Below are positions 9,868 to 21,789 of a DNA stretch of 64,000 nt, piece after piece. Position 1 is the stretch's first letter. Every line of letters starts with the position of its first letter. Source of the DNA: Azolla pinnata (Eukaryota > Streptophyta > Polypodiopsida > Salviniales > Salviniaceae); contig JBBBWG010000002.1 in assembly GCA_037176905.1 (NCBI GenBank), positions 62,001 to 126,000 on the forward strand. Reading direction: 5' to 3'. Under the pieces are notes generated by a model that was not told where the DNA came from, made no database searches, and saw only the letters and a program-made list of their open reading frames with translations. The position numbers were made by a program, and so were the translations under genes.

Positions 9868-12800
9868 ATGGACTCCCTCGGCCTTCGCATGCTCCCCTCC
9901 TCGCCGATGCATCCGAGGTACGCCATCTCGCTTCTCCCCTCTTTCCCTTTCGGATCCCGCAGGAAATGTTTTCCACCGGATCGATTCTGTGATTTTCCTT
10001 TCTTCTCCGTCCCTCGTCGCCTCCTACCGCTGCCTTTGTACATGTGTGTTCGATACTGGAACCGGGAGATTCCGTTTCCTGGAATCAGCATTTCTGGAAA
10101 ACTCGCGAGGAAGCCAGACCTCCATTTTCAAGCGTTTTGATGAGGTTCTACATTCCGTCATCATAGGGAACGAACGATGAGCTGTTACTGTTATTCTATT
10201 GCGATCTATCTTGATTCATTTTTGAAGGCCTTCAGTCGACTATGTATCTGATCTGGCGGACGTTGCTTCTTCATGGTTTCCCTTACGTTGGTTTCGGCTA
10301 AATTAGGCTTGCTTATCAATTTTTTGTTCTGTGGTGGTTCCAGAATTGAAGTACTTGTAAAGAAGCAATAACTTGAACGTCATAACGAAGTTGATAGAAA
10401 AATCACATTTTTTTTTCTCGTTTTCTCCTATGATGTAGATATCACACAATGAGGCTGCTTATGCAGCTGTTTTGGCCGTATACATTAATTAAGGTTTCAC
10501 TGCCTCTATTAATGCATTACCCGAATCATTCTTCAATGCTTTTATAATGCATTGTCCTGATCGATTTCATTATATTCTATCATCTCCAGTCAAATTTTGT
10601 AGATTTGTCACTGTTTTTCCTTACTGCTTCTATTATGCAATCGCATGTGTTTTAAGTACTTTCCTTCAAGTTTTACAAGAAGTATATCCGTTGTTTATAC
10701 GTATACATTATCTTGACCAGTCTCAATATGTTGATTGAATCGATGAATGTTCTTAGACTTGCATAGATTGTTCTTACATAAACTCACCATTATGTGGTTT
10801 CTTGCTCTATTTGTTTTCCAACCATAAACTTTTGTATCGCCTTCATATTTGAATCTAACTATGCCTTATTGCTGATGTCTCCAGAGATATAGGTGCAAAC
10901 TTCAAGCATCAGAGTGTGTGGCGGCATGATCATCAATCACAGTGCTCTCATGAGGTATCCTCGAGTCATGTGCATTATCAGTAACAATCTAATGTATTTC
11001 AGAAATTTCTAAAAAGTTGTGTTTTGAATACCTGTCTAATCAAGTTTCTCATGCATGCCAACATTGGTTAGATTTAGGTTTGAATTGCTGTAGATCTTCT
11101 TCCCATCAGCACGTCCAGGGCGTGAGAAGGGGGCAGAAGATAACCACATAATGATTAGAGGCGTTTACATGGCTTGGAACGTGTTCAAATGGTGCAAAGG
11201 GCTCAAAGCACTTGGCTCCTTGATGATAGTCGCTGTTCTGGCCATTATAGCTATCACATACTATTCTGTCGTCATTATGATCTATGGTCCACAGCTTCTA
11301 AGAGGACATGCTCTGCTAGCAGCAATACCGATCTTGCTGGTTTTTCATGCACTTGTAAGTTTTTCGTCTGTGAAATTAGAAATGCTGTCTTTTTCAAGAA
11401 GAAATGAGTGGAATCCCTTACTTCGTCAACATCTTTTTGTTTTCAGTTGGGAACCATTATTGAAAAACTTAAATTTTCTGCAGTTTCTGAATGTTTTCTA
11501 AAAGAATTTATTGAACCATTATCTCATATAAATTTCTCAAGAAGAATGATTGAAAACGTTGTTTTTCTTACAACTATTGCATTTTCGTCTAAAGGGAAAC
11601 TTCTTGTTTTGCTTACAATCTTTGCACTTCCATCTGAAGGAGAGCTGCATTGGTTTTCTTCCAATTTTTGCACATTCATCTTAAGGAGATCCTTTGAACA
11701 ACTTACTCTATATATATGTGGGGATGATTCTTATTCAGAATCTTAATGATTGTTAGTTCAATGAGAGTCATTGAGAATGTTATATTATTTGTGATCTTTG
11801 TGCTTTTTATCTGAAGAATGGTGATGGAAGGTGTTATGTTATTTACACCCTATTTGCTGTTTGTTTCGTAATTGATGACCATAACAAATTCTTTGCTTCC
11901 ATATAGCTGGTGATGCTTCTATGGTGCTATGCAAAGGTTGCATTTACTGACCCTGGCAAGGTACCAGAAAACTGGAGACCAATTCGTGATGAAGAAGAAA
12001 ATGAAGTGCATCCTGATTCTTTATCTGCTATACCTTCATTAGACGGAGTCAATTCTAGTATAGCAGATACAACCACAGAGAATGGGTCAACTCGTTTGCC
12101 AAATGTTCGATATTGCAGAAAATGCTCTCAGTTCAAACCACCACGAAGTCATCATTGTTCTGTCTGTGAGTATTGAATAACAAAATTTAACTCATGTTTG
12201 TTGTGTTGATACTTCATGATGGTTTCATATTGAACTTCAAATGCCTTTGTTTTAGAGTTTTCATTATGCCTGACTGACATGTTGGATCCATTCTTAATTC
12301 CAAAAGAAATTATTTGTGGGGCTGCTTATGAAATATTCTGCTAGTTCTAAACGGCTATGCACTATGCATATGTTAATGGAGGAGACTTCAATCCTATCTT
12401 TCTGTGTACCAACAATTACACCATGTGTTCAATGATTTCATTGTGGCAGCACTCGCAAGGGGAGTGATTCTATGATGTTTCTTTGAGCAATTTATGCCTA
12501 TCACAAGACACTATCACTCTGCTGACAGAATTTCCATTTTCTGGGGTTTGGGCCTCTAGTTTTTAGTATTGAAAGCTCTCTTAACCTTGGAGGAGTTAGT
12601 GTTTTCCCCAATGAGCAGGAAGAAGAGGATTCAGTTTTCTTGGTTTGAGTCTTCTCTGTACAAGCCGTCAGTGCAGAAGTTGGGCACAAGACGAAAGTCT
12701 ATGAGACATACCATTTGAGAGGAAACATGGGCACAAAGAATAAGATGTATGCTAAAAGCATCAGAGTTGAAAGGATTTGTCTTTGAAAAAGGAATCGTCT

Positions 12801-14845
12801 TTGATAGCTGAAGCAAAAGATCTATAGAAGGTTGAAACAGAAGAACACCTGACGAATTGTACGAGGTACATTTTACAACTAAATTGCCTTTGCATCAATC
12901 ATCAAATTTTCATTGCTAGTTCTTGGTTCAAGAATTTCCAGGCATCAGAAGTGATACTGAGTTAAATAAAGAAGGAAATAACTTACGAGTGTGAGACATT
13001 CAACAAAGCAGATTTTAGTTAAAAACTCAAGGATCTCAACAAACTGATGTCTGGATATATTGGTGGGGAAAAAAAGAAATCATTTTGCGAACTTTCAGCA
13101 GTGATAATAGAAAAATTTCATTAGAGAAATCATTTGGAGTGGAAGTATCTGCTGTACGCTACCAAGTGAGACAGTATGGATGCTTGTTTGAACTATGGAA
13201 TGCCTAGTAGTGGATCATCTACAGTTACTTCATTGACATGAACTAGCTCGCGCGATTACTTTGATCAGTGTGAGATGCCAAGATGTGGCATCTCACAAGT
13301 ACATTTATTTGATTAACGTGAACTAGGTTGCCCGAATTGGCCAAATGTCTTAATAGTGGATTGTGGATCACTGTGAGATGCAAGATATGTCATCAATAGT
13401 TTAGCCGTTTGAACTTTTGAATACAGTGTCAGAAGGTTAACTCATCATGTTCAGAAGCAGCTATTGTTTATGAAGGATGTTCGTCTGTTCAATCAGCCCT
13501 TATTCTCATAATCTTAGGTTGTGAATTCGTGTGAGATGGGAACATACTGTACCGATGGTCTGACCAAGAATGTTGTGAAGCAGCCATTATATTTTTATGA
13601 AATTAGTATGCAGCAAATATGGTAAAGGTTAGCCCTTGATATTAAAGAATACAATGATTTAGAAACTTCTTGCTGTGTCTGTGCTTATGATATCAAAGAC
13701 TGTTTCTAGAAAATAACTAGAATGGCGTGAAGTTGTGAAGCTTTGGTGCAAGAGGCAATGCGTGGATAATCAATCTATGGTGTGCAGGGAATGGATATTC
13801 TAAGTTCTAACTAACTTTGTTATTTTAGGATGAGTGATGAGTACATTCTATGGAACTGCTGTTATTATCATTGGTCACTAACCCACATGATTGCTTAGTA
13901 TGATTTGACTCAATGGCATTATTTTGATGCTCATTGCTAAAGTTGTTTGTATTTGATTGTGGTTGTGGAAATAGGTGGTCGTTGTGTGCTGAAGATGGAT
14001 CATCATTGTGTATGGGTTGTGAACTGTGTCGGGGCTTATAATTACAAGTTCTTCTTGCTGTTTCTGGTAAGTTCCAGCAAAATGCTCATGTGTTATAATG
14101 ATAGCCAGAACTTATGTAGGAATAATGATTGGTTAAGTGATGCATATGCAGCTTTACACATTCTTGGAAACCACACTATGCACGTTTGTACTGCTTCCAC
14201 ATTTTATTGCCTTCTTTAGAGGTATCGGTAATGAGCAAGATCCTCCTGCCTACGTTGCTACAATATTTCTTGCATTTGGTAAGTTTTTTCTTTGTGTTGT
14301 GATGTATATGCCTACCTCCAGTAAAAGTTCTTCTGTGCTATCACATACCATATTGTATTTGCAAGGTCTGCTGATTGTTTCTTTCCTTTCGCAGTTCTGA
14401 ATGTGGCATTTATGTTGAGTCTACTTGGATTCCTAACATTACATGCCAGTCTAGTGGGTAGCAATACGACTACAATAGAGGTAAAAGAAAAGTTCACCTT
14501 CTAAAATGGTTTGCATAAACGGTCAGACCTGTGTAACGAGTAGCTTCCCTTGTTTAGGTTCATGAAAAGAAGAGTTCACCAAGATGGAGATATGATTTAG
14601 GTGCTCGAGAGAATTTCGAACAGGTTTGTGTGAATAAGAGGTTTGTTCAGGTTCATAAAGTTCTATCATGTTACATTTGTAATGTACATAACCTCTCCTT
14701 GTATTCAAACATCCAGGTGTTTGGGAAAACCAAGTTGTGCTGGTTGATCCCTGTGTACTCTGAGAGGGACAAACAGACTATGCATGTGCTTCAAGGATTA
14801 GAATATCCAGAGCGGCCTGATAATGAAGAACAATATTTCAACTGA
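9868..14845 (+). CDS. DHHC-type protein S-acyltransferase (palmitoyltransferase), PAT13/PAT14-like
   Basis: Join 9868..9917, 10885..10954, 11094..11354, 11907..12165, 13975..14066, 14152..14278, 14395..14480, 14558..14623, 14717..14845; 379 aa, all junctions GT-AG and in phase. By family it transfers palmitate to Cys of target proteins at endomembranes. Four membrane segments are expected: two before the catalytic domain (around residues 78-100 and 112-135, with '[13 protein letters not shown]' following) and two after ('[20 protein letters not shown]' and '[20 protein letters not shown]'). The Cys-rich domain starts '[20 protein letters not shown]' and has DHHC at about 222-225. The TTxE motif is present (NTTTIE). 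The C-terminus, with '[13 protein letters not shown]', matches the plant PAT13/14 group. Angiosperm members begin at MAWNVFK, here residue 66 (ATG 11169). The three 5' exons add about 65 residues in frame, so either ATG could be used. Intron 4 is 1.8 kb. Confidence 0.9.
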
Positions 14846-15683
14846 TTTTACAAGTTCCTTTTTATTTATCCCTGGTTAATACACTTTATAAGCTGACGCT
14901 CTCTCTCTCTCTTTATAAACACACGTACACATACCGCAAATCAACCAGAAAGCTTAATATGGGCAGTCATCTGCTTTTTCTCAATTCGCTTCACAAGTCT
15001 CAATCCTTGTCATCATTCAGAACGCCGATAGGGTAACTAATTTATGCATATTGGAGTTCAAATCCACTTTAGTAGGGAATAGAATATATAATGTAATAAC
15101 ATGATTGGATACTGTGTTTTTTCTTATTGACAGGGAGCTGGTTGGACTTCGCTGAAGGATTGCAACTAATCATGCTTTCAGTTGAGAGCAAAGCCAAAGC
15201 CTACGTGTGATGTGAATGAAAGTTTCCAGATTTGTTTGATATTCGTATATAACAGATTGAGTTCTTTAGCAAGAGCTGGCTAATATGCATCAGTTCCATA
15301 TTCAATAAGCAAAGATTTGTAACCATATCATCAGTTCTATATTCAGCAGTAAGCTAACAATTGTAACTGTCATCAGTTCCGTGAAAGTCTTAATTTTGAA
15401 GTGCTTCCAATTATTCTTTTCTTGAGAATGTATTCTTACTATGAATAGCAAAATGATTTGCTTACAAATGTTCAAGCTCCATTGGAGATAAAGCACTATT
15501 ATAGGCAAGCGTATCGAGCATGACTTAGGACTCTTTCTCAAGTTATTTGACTTTAATAATTGCGGATATTGAGGTATAATGTGTATATCTACTGTTCCAA
15601 AAATTAACATTTGCAGCTTTAGGTATGTCTGCATTTTATTGAGGGGCGAAATTTGGAGTAGCAAAGAGCCTCAACTACAATGA
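14846..15683. other. PAT 3' flank / Yippee 5' flank
   Basis: Contains a (CT)n run near 14899-14913 and otherwise AT-rich unique sequence. No gene is recognised. Confidence 0.5.
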
Positions 15684-17309
15684 ATGCTCAAGAGAGAGGA
15701 AACCATGAATCAAAATATGTTTCCCAGTAGTCAGAGGACGCACTCAAAATGGATGCATCATGAGAGACTTGTGATCTACAGGTATTTATTCAATGGCCGC
15801 TGAAACTGGTAAGGAAAAGTGTGTTCAAACAGAGTAATAGATTGCATAATAACAAAGGTTCCCGAGATGTCAGAAATTAGTACAATGATATAAGTTTTTG
15901 TGGTGTATGTACCGTTTTTGTGACGTTTGAGCAGGTCTGGCATATGGCTGTCGTCAATCCGATAGGAGATTGCACTGCCAAAGCACTGATACTGTACTAC
16001 CCTGTTAGGTATCATACATTGCGGTAATTTTGTTACAGCTTCTTGTTCATTTTTCTTTGTATAGCCAAGAGTTTCCTGTACTTAGCGTCATAAAAATCAA
16101 CAATAATAGTATGAAGACGCGTGTACAAACTTCCTATAAACCAACTATTCATAAATATATATATACACACACACGTGTATACAAGCAATTTAGAAACCTA
16201 TTTATATATCGCAGCAAAGTCTACACCATTTATATGTATATATGGCACAGCGTAGTAGGCATTATATGGTATCACTGATGTCGGTAGATAGTATATGCAT
16301 CCATCCATGTGGTTCTTAACTATGGCTTTGTGACCGATTAATTGATCCTACACAGACAAATGTGTTTTTTATTTGCGAGTAATGGCAAACCCCCCTTCCT
16401 TCTATAGTTGTTGTGAATGCAGGAACCGGCTTGCTTATCACCACGACCTCGCTTCTAAAGGATTCCAGGTTTTGTTCATATCTTGGCCGATTTTTACAAT
16501 GTCAGAATTTCATGTTCTTGATCCATTTATCCTGTATTAACTTATCGATTGTCTTGCTCTCTATGTGCCCCATTTCTTCATCCATTTATTTTGTATTAAC
16601 TTATCTTTTGTCTTGCTCTCGACGTGCCCTGTTTCTATTTCACCTCATCGAACGATAGGTGTAGTTTTATTTTGCATTCTATCCTTTAAATCCATTCTGT
16701 TTTGTCATCTTCTGTTTGTGATGTATTTCACCTCGTAGGTAGATTGCTGAACTTTTATTTTTTGTTCCCTCCTTTGAATCCATTTAGTTTCCGAGTTCCA
16801 ATGTGATTAGCCATATACCAATCTATGTAGGGTTTGGGTTTAAGTGCTATGATCGGATGGGTGTAGTTGGTTATTGAAATGTCCTGGTTGATTAACGTGG
16901 TTATGCTTGGCTCTTAGTACCGGGGAATATTTGCTGAAGTAATCCTGATTGAACTAGTGTTGAACAATCAGCATATCTAAAGCTAACAATGCTATAAATA
17001 AGCATTAGCATATGTGAGAACAAGAAAGAAGCAGATAGGTGGGAGGAGTGGATGCTGATCTTAGATGGAGTCTGGAATTTGAAGGGAAAGACGGGGCGTG
17101 CCTTCCTGTTTTGGAAGGTGGCCAACGTATCGGTGGGCAAACAGGTGGACCGCGAGCTTCGGACAGGGCTTCACACGGTTGCGGACATTAGCTGCCGGAC
17201 GTGTAAGAAGATCGTGGGCTGGAAGTACGAGAAGGCGTATAGGGAGATCGAGCGATACAAGGAAGGGAAGTACATCCTCGAAAGAGCCAAGCTGTATCGG
17301 GAAGAGTGA
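15684..17309 (+). CDS. Yippee-like zinc-binding protein
   Basis: Join 15684..15781, 16408..16468, 17085..17309; 127 aa, phases 2 and 0 consistent. The Yippee fold carries two Cys-X2-Cys half-sites that bind one zinc: here C34/C37 (SCCECRNRLAYHHDLASKGF) and C90/C93 (GLHTVADISCRTCKKIVGWK). The C-terminal 'YKEGKYILERAKLY' is also diagnostic. Exons 2 and 3 are certain by homology. Exon 1 (MLKREETMNQNMFPSS...LVIY) was chosen because it is the upstream frame that ends at a donor in the right phase and supplies the usual hydrophobic strand plus Tyr before the first Cys; it is less sure. It replaces the usual short 'MGR-LF' start with a longer basic one. The precise function of plant Yippee proteins is unclear. 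The length fits the family (about 100-130 aa). Confidence 0.8.
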
Positions 17310-18606
17310 AGAGTGATCTATGTAAGTGAAATTCGCATGGTGGTGTGTCTTGTCCTTTGGATCATAGTCTTATTTCTGTTAATCTTGTCAGGAAGGTCAT
17401 GGTTTTCTACCTAGTTGGTATCATGTCCAAAGCATGAAATGTGTGTGATCTATGCTCACCACCAGCTATGTACACACGCGATTGGTTCCTTGAACAAACA
17501 GGGAATGCTCTTTATTGCTCTTAAAAATGTCTTGCTGTCTGAATTCCAGGGTGGCCCTGCATCGCAGAATTGTTTATTATATTGAAGGTTGGAGAGACTT
17601 GCAACTATACTACGAACATGCAATTATATGAATTATGCCATGCCGCATGACCTAATTCTGGCATATGATTGGAGTTTATCCTTTTCTGTTAAACTTCGAT
17701 ACATCATGGGTATCACAGCTTTTTTGTTGAACTTCGATGCATCGTCGGTATATCACAGTAATTCTTTGCCAAGCCACTCTTGGGGTCTTCGATGGAAGCA
17801 TGTTAATGGCTACTCAATAAATGGTAGGCTTTTGGTTGAAACCTATTCGATGCTTCCTTCTTCAGTCGTGCCTCCCATCCACTTTACAATGCACTCTGGA
17901 TCATTTGGCTTTATTATGATGATAGATGGTTCTTGGACAAATTACAATTTGTCTTTGGAATTTTATATTGTTCTTTACTCTTTCGACTGCCATGTAACTC
18001 CGTCTAAAACTTAGCCTAATCACAATTTCGGAAACATCCAAATGGGTTTAGTCATAACTTCTCGTGGTGACTCCATCCAAATTTGTTTAATATGAGGGTG
18101 ATGTTTAATCCTCTCAACAATCTGTTTAATGAGAAGGGGAATCGTTGATTGCAATCAAAATTAGTTTAGTGACCATGAGAAACATAGATAAGAGCGTTAG
18201 AAACAAAGATTCCATTTCCCCAGTCGAAGGTCATAGGTTAACGATAGAGGATTAACTTCGAAAATACTGGGAAAGGCCTTAATCTTCATTGTGCGACTTG
18301 AAGTTTGACTACATGGGGGAGTCCCTTGGCCTCATATTTCGGTAGAAAAACTCCGCGAGGTGTTAAGAAACCTTAGCTTTTCGTCGGATCATGGAAGCAG
18401 CTGTCAAATGACGTACTATGAGCAGAAATAGCCAGAGCTTGGATTAATGTTTAATGAATTGAACTTGCATATACATACATATATGGGCCCATTTGTCTTG
18501 GAAATAAAGTAAGAACAATGTGAAACTATGACAAACCAAGAATGTGAAACTATTGACAAATGCTATATCAATCAAAAGACAAAGCGAAACATATGAACGG
18601 AAGAAG
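17310..18606. other. Intergenic, no gene recognised
   Basis: Includes an open stretch at about 17589-18014 with no ATG start of note and no domain. A short direct duplication ('aacttcgatacatcatgggt' and 'aacttcgatgcatcgtcggt') lies at 17692-17750. Otherwise I see nothing. Confidence 0.5.
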
Positions 18607-18679
18607 CGCCGGCCATGGGGCTCGAACCCATGACCACAAGGTTAAGAGCCTTGCGCTCTACCAACTGAGCTAGGCCGGC
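18607..18679 (-). tRNA. tRNA-Lys (anticodon CUU)
   Basis: The minus strand folds as a full cloverleaf: acceptor GCCGGCC / GGCCGGC with discriminator G, D arm GCTC-AGTTGGTA-GAGC, anticodon stem CAAGG/CCTTG with loop CTCTTAA (anticodon CTT), variable TGGTC, T arm ATGGG-TTCGAGC-CCCAT. It has no intron, and the A and B boxes are intact. It decodes AAG. It stands alone in the intergenic space between the Yippee-like and second PPR genes. Confidence 0.95.
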
Positions 18680-19318
18680 TACAAGTTCTACGAAGGAATT
18701 TATTTTATAACTTTTAACTCCCAACACATTCCGCAATGCGAGAGATAAAATTTAGACTGCCTAGTTATATCCAATCTGTTCTGGTTTTCTGAATTGTTTG
18801 AAAGATATCAGGAACTTAGTTATAGGCCTTGCGCCTATAATCATGACTCCACCAACTCCAGTGCAGATTGAAGAGAAGTATCAGTTTGATTGCCATACCA
18901 CAAAATGCTCCCCTCGAGGTTTATCTCAAAATTCCTAAAATATGAAATAGTTGAAGGGATTGTATGAAAGCGTGTATGTGACGTTGGAGCTTCATCAAGA
19001 TATAACTTTATTTTGCAACAAATTGCACAGCAATATTCCTCCAAAAATTTTAATGCCCAAACTGATACATATCAATGTTAGAATCTGTTGCCAAAGCATA
19101 TCCTTTGATCCTTTGTGCTCGTATATACAAGTTTACGAAACAATATATTTCTTAGCGGGTATGGCATCCTTGCATACCCGATGTGTCGAAAGTGTTTTAT
19201 ACACATACTATTTATGTTCCATTTTCACGCCACAGGTTGTTCTTTGAATAGTTTGATGAAGTTTGATGCATGCGTTGACAAGAGAGCCATGTCCTCCTTT
19301 GAATAGTCTTTATTCAAC
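18680..19318. other. Intergenic, no gene recognised
   Basis: AT-rich 3' flank of the second PPR gene. It has a small palindrome 'tataggccttgcgcctata' near 18821-18839, which could fold into a hairpin, and no coding signature. Confidence 0.45.
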
Positions 19319-21763
19319 TTACATAGTTCTGCATATGTATGTCTTCGGTTTGACAAGTTCTCTATCGATAACAAAGCAATCATGCACTTTTTTGTCCCCC
19401 TCAATGACAGCTTGCCCAGGTTTCTTCCATGCATTTGCGAACAAGCGCAGACTTTCTATGAAGAATGCTTCATCCCTCATGCCTGAATTTTTATATAAGT
19501 TATACATAAGCATATATGCACCAGCTTTCTTTCCATCCAATGCCACAACATGATCGAAACAGTGGCTCCCAAACTCTATACTGCTATGTAGTATGCAATG
19601 ATTAAGCAGAGATGTCCATCCAATAACATCCCACGTGAATGGCATGCATTGAAGTAAGTCATTTGCTTCTTCCAAATGTCCAGCTTGACCAAGGAGGTCA
19701 ACCATGCAATTATAATGGTCCAACATGGGTGCAACATTTTGATTGTTCATTAATTCGAAGTGCTGGCATCCTTCAACTAACCGAGCCTCTCTACGACAAG
19801 CAGATAAGACACTGATCAAGGATACACCATCTGGTTTCCATCCCTCCCTTTGCATACCTTGGTAATATTCGAGAGCTGACTTATAGTTTTTGGCTAGGGC
19901 ATGGCCTGACAACATCGTAGTCCAGCTCACGTTATCCTTTCTTTGTAATCCACTGAACACATTTTTCCCATCCTCTATACAGCCACACGCAGTATACATG
20001 TGGATCAAGGAATTACCAACATGTACAACAGCTTCATGCTGGTATTCGAGTATATAACTATGTATTAATTTTCCTTCAAGTAAAGCTCCTAAATTGGAGC
20101 ATGACTTCAATGTGCTGATAAAAGCGACACTATCAGGGGAAATGTTATCATGCATCATTTCATGAAAGAGCTCAAGGGCATCCTGGTCATATCCATGTAG
20201 CACATAACCAGCAATCATAGAGCTGCACATCACCATGTCATGATGCGGCACTTTGTCAAACAACTTGCGTGCATCATCGATGCTTCGGCATTTCGAATAC
20301 ATATCAATAATGCTGCTTACAATAAACTCACGGCACTCCAATCCTGCCTCAAGTACGTAGGCATAGAGTAATCTACCCTGCTCAAGGGCTTCAATATTTG
20401 AGCAAGCTTTTAGAATATTCACAAAAGTAGGTATATCAGGTGGTATGCCCTTAGCTTGCATTTCCTGGAAAAGTCGGAAAGCTTGCAAACTATACCCAGG
20501 TGTATGAGCACAGCCCCCAATCATGGCACTCCATGTAACCACATTGCATTCCCTTAGTCTCTCAAACACACAGTGCGCATCTTCAATACTATTATGCTTA
20601 GCATATGCATCGACGAGTGCACTGCCTACCACTAGATCTAGCTCAAAACCCTTACGAAGTGTTCCAGTATGGATTAACTTTACAGAGGATAGATCTTCTC
20701 CATTGCTGCAAGCTTTCACAATAGTAGCAACCGTGACTGCATTCGGCTCTACACCTTCTTGTAGCATTCTCCGAACAAGTTTGAGAGATTCTCCACTGGA
20801 GTTGTGTCGTGCATATCCTGCGATCATCGCTGTCCACGTGACAACTGTCCGCACAGACAACTTATCGAAGATCCATCGTGCATTCTCTAAGCTTCCACAC
20901 TTTGCATACATGTCCACGAGAGAGCTGCGGAGAAATGCATCTCCCTCACGACCCCATTCGATGCAATGAGAATGCAGGAGCTTTCCATCACAAAGGAACG
21001 ATGGCGTGGGGCATGCTTTAAGTATACTGGAAAAGGTGATGCAATCGGGCGCTACTCTCTCTTCCAGCATCCTGTGGAAGAGACCGAAAGTCTGTTCCAG
21101 TCGTCCATTTTGTGCATGACCAGAGATCATTGCATTCCATGTCACCACATCCCGAACCTGCAAGTTCTCGAACACCTGGCAGGCATCCTTTACGCTACCA
21201 CATTTCATGTACATATCAATGAGGGCGTTATCGATGATCAGGTCCGGCTCCAGACCACTCTCTCGAACTTTCCTGTGTACTTCTCGCCCGTATCGAAGAC
21301 CTTCTTCACAAGCACACGCTTTGATAACCGCAGCGAAGACATGGCCATCGGGCTCCACATGCGCGTCGATCATCTCCAGATACAGACCATAGGCTCGCCG
21401 TTTCCGATGGAGTCGAATGTGCGCGGTGATGATGGCGCCCCAGGCGAACACATCGGGATCAGGCAGGGCTCGAAAGGCCCGGTTGGCGTCGGCCAAACTG
21501 CCGCAGGACGAGAACGCGCGGATGAAATGGCAGGCCATGTACGCATCGCAGCAGAAAAAAGCGGAGAGGAGGTCGTAGAAGCTCCTGGCGGAGGCGACGT
21601 CTCGCAGATCGATGCAGCATCGGAGGAGGCGATGGAAGACGAGCCTTGGAATGGAGGAAGGAGGTCGGGAGAGGAGGCGGGAGCTTCCATGGGAGCGCAG
21701 CTCGTGGAATGGAGCTCTCAGAGCAGCAGCAGCAACAAGAGTCGGAGATGATGGTGCTTCCAT
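19319..21763 (-). CDS. Pentatricopeptide repeat (PPR) protein, 814 aa
   Basis: A single uninterrupted exon from ATG (21763) to TAA (19319). The N-terminus (MEAPSSPTLVAAAALRAPFHELRSHGSSRLLSRPPSSIPRL, given here only by its start MEAPSSPTLVAAAALRAPF) is Ser/Arg/Ala-rich with few acids, consistent with an organelle transit peptide. From about residue 45 onward there is an array of 35-residue repeats ending with the marks DMYxKCGSxxDA and VVTWNAMISGHAQNG. After the last repeats a short post-PPR tail follows ('LRLFANAWKKPGQAVIEGDK', 'KVHDCFVIDREL') that resembles an E-type extension, and no DYW deaminase follows. By family it should bind specific organelle transcripts. The sequence predicts RNA targets only through the repeat code, which I did not compute. 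The frame is intact, unlike the PPR gene at 1047. Confidence 0.9.
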   Translation of the reverse strand: MEAPSSPTLVAAAALRAPFHELRSHGSSRLLSRPPSSIPRLVFHRLLRCCIDLRDVASARSFYDLLSAFFCCDAYMACHFIRAFSSCGSLADANRAFRALPDPDVFAWGAIITAHIRLHRKRRAYGLYLEMIDAHVEPDGHVFAAVIKACACEEGLRYGREVHRKVRESGLEPDLIIDNALIDMYMKCGSVKDACQVFENLQVRDVVTWNAMISGHAQNGRLEQTFGLFHRMLEERVAPDCITFSSILKACPTPSFLCDGKLLHSHCIEWGREGDAFLRSSLVDMYAKCGSLENARWIFDKLSVRTVVTWTAMIAGYARHNSSGESLKLVRRMLQEGVEPNAVTVATIVKACSNGEDLSSVKLIHTGTLRKGFELDLVVGSALVDAYAKHNSIEDAHCVFERLRECNVVTWSAMIGGCAHTPGYSLQAFRLFQEMQAKGIPPDIPTFVNILKACSNIEALEQGRLLYAYVLEAGLECREFIVSSIIDMYSKCRSIDDARKLFDKVPHHDMVMCSSMIAGYVLHGYDQDALELFHEMMHDNISPDSVAFISTLKSCSNLGALLEGKLIHSYILEYQHEAVVHVGNSLIHMYTACGCIEDGKNVFSGLQRKDNVSWTTMLSGHALAKNYKSALEYYQGMQREGWKPDGVSLISVLSACRREARLVEGCQHFELMNNQNVAPMLDHYNCMVDLLGQAGHLEEANDLLQCMPFTWDVIGWTSLLNHCILHSSIEFGSHCFDHVVALDGKKAGAYMLMYNLYKNSGMRDEAFFIESLRLFANAWKKPGQAVIEGDKKVHDCFVIDRELVKPKTYICRTM

Positions 21764-21789
21764 GTACCAAGTTCACTTCACAGTTCTTT

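Noticed and set aside
9788-10180. 130-codon open frame overlapping the first PAT exon
   Set aside because: A different frame from the phase-consistent PAT model, and no similarity recognised.
12166-13974. Possible retroelement fragment in the long PAT intron
   Set aside because: No conserved motif or terminal repeat could be recognised; translations were unconvincing in all frames.
17589-18014. 141-codon open frame after the Yippee-like gene
   Set aside because: No ATG start of note and no domain; probably 3' flank.
20523-21751. Plus-strand open frames opposite the second PPR gene
   Set aside because: Shadows of the intact 814-aa minus-strand gene.
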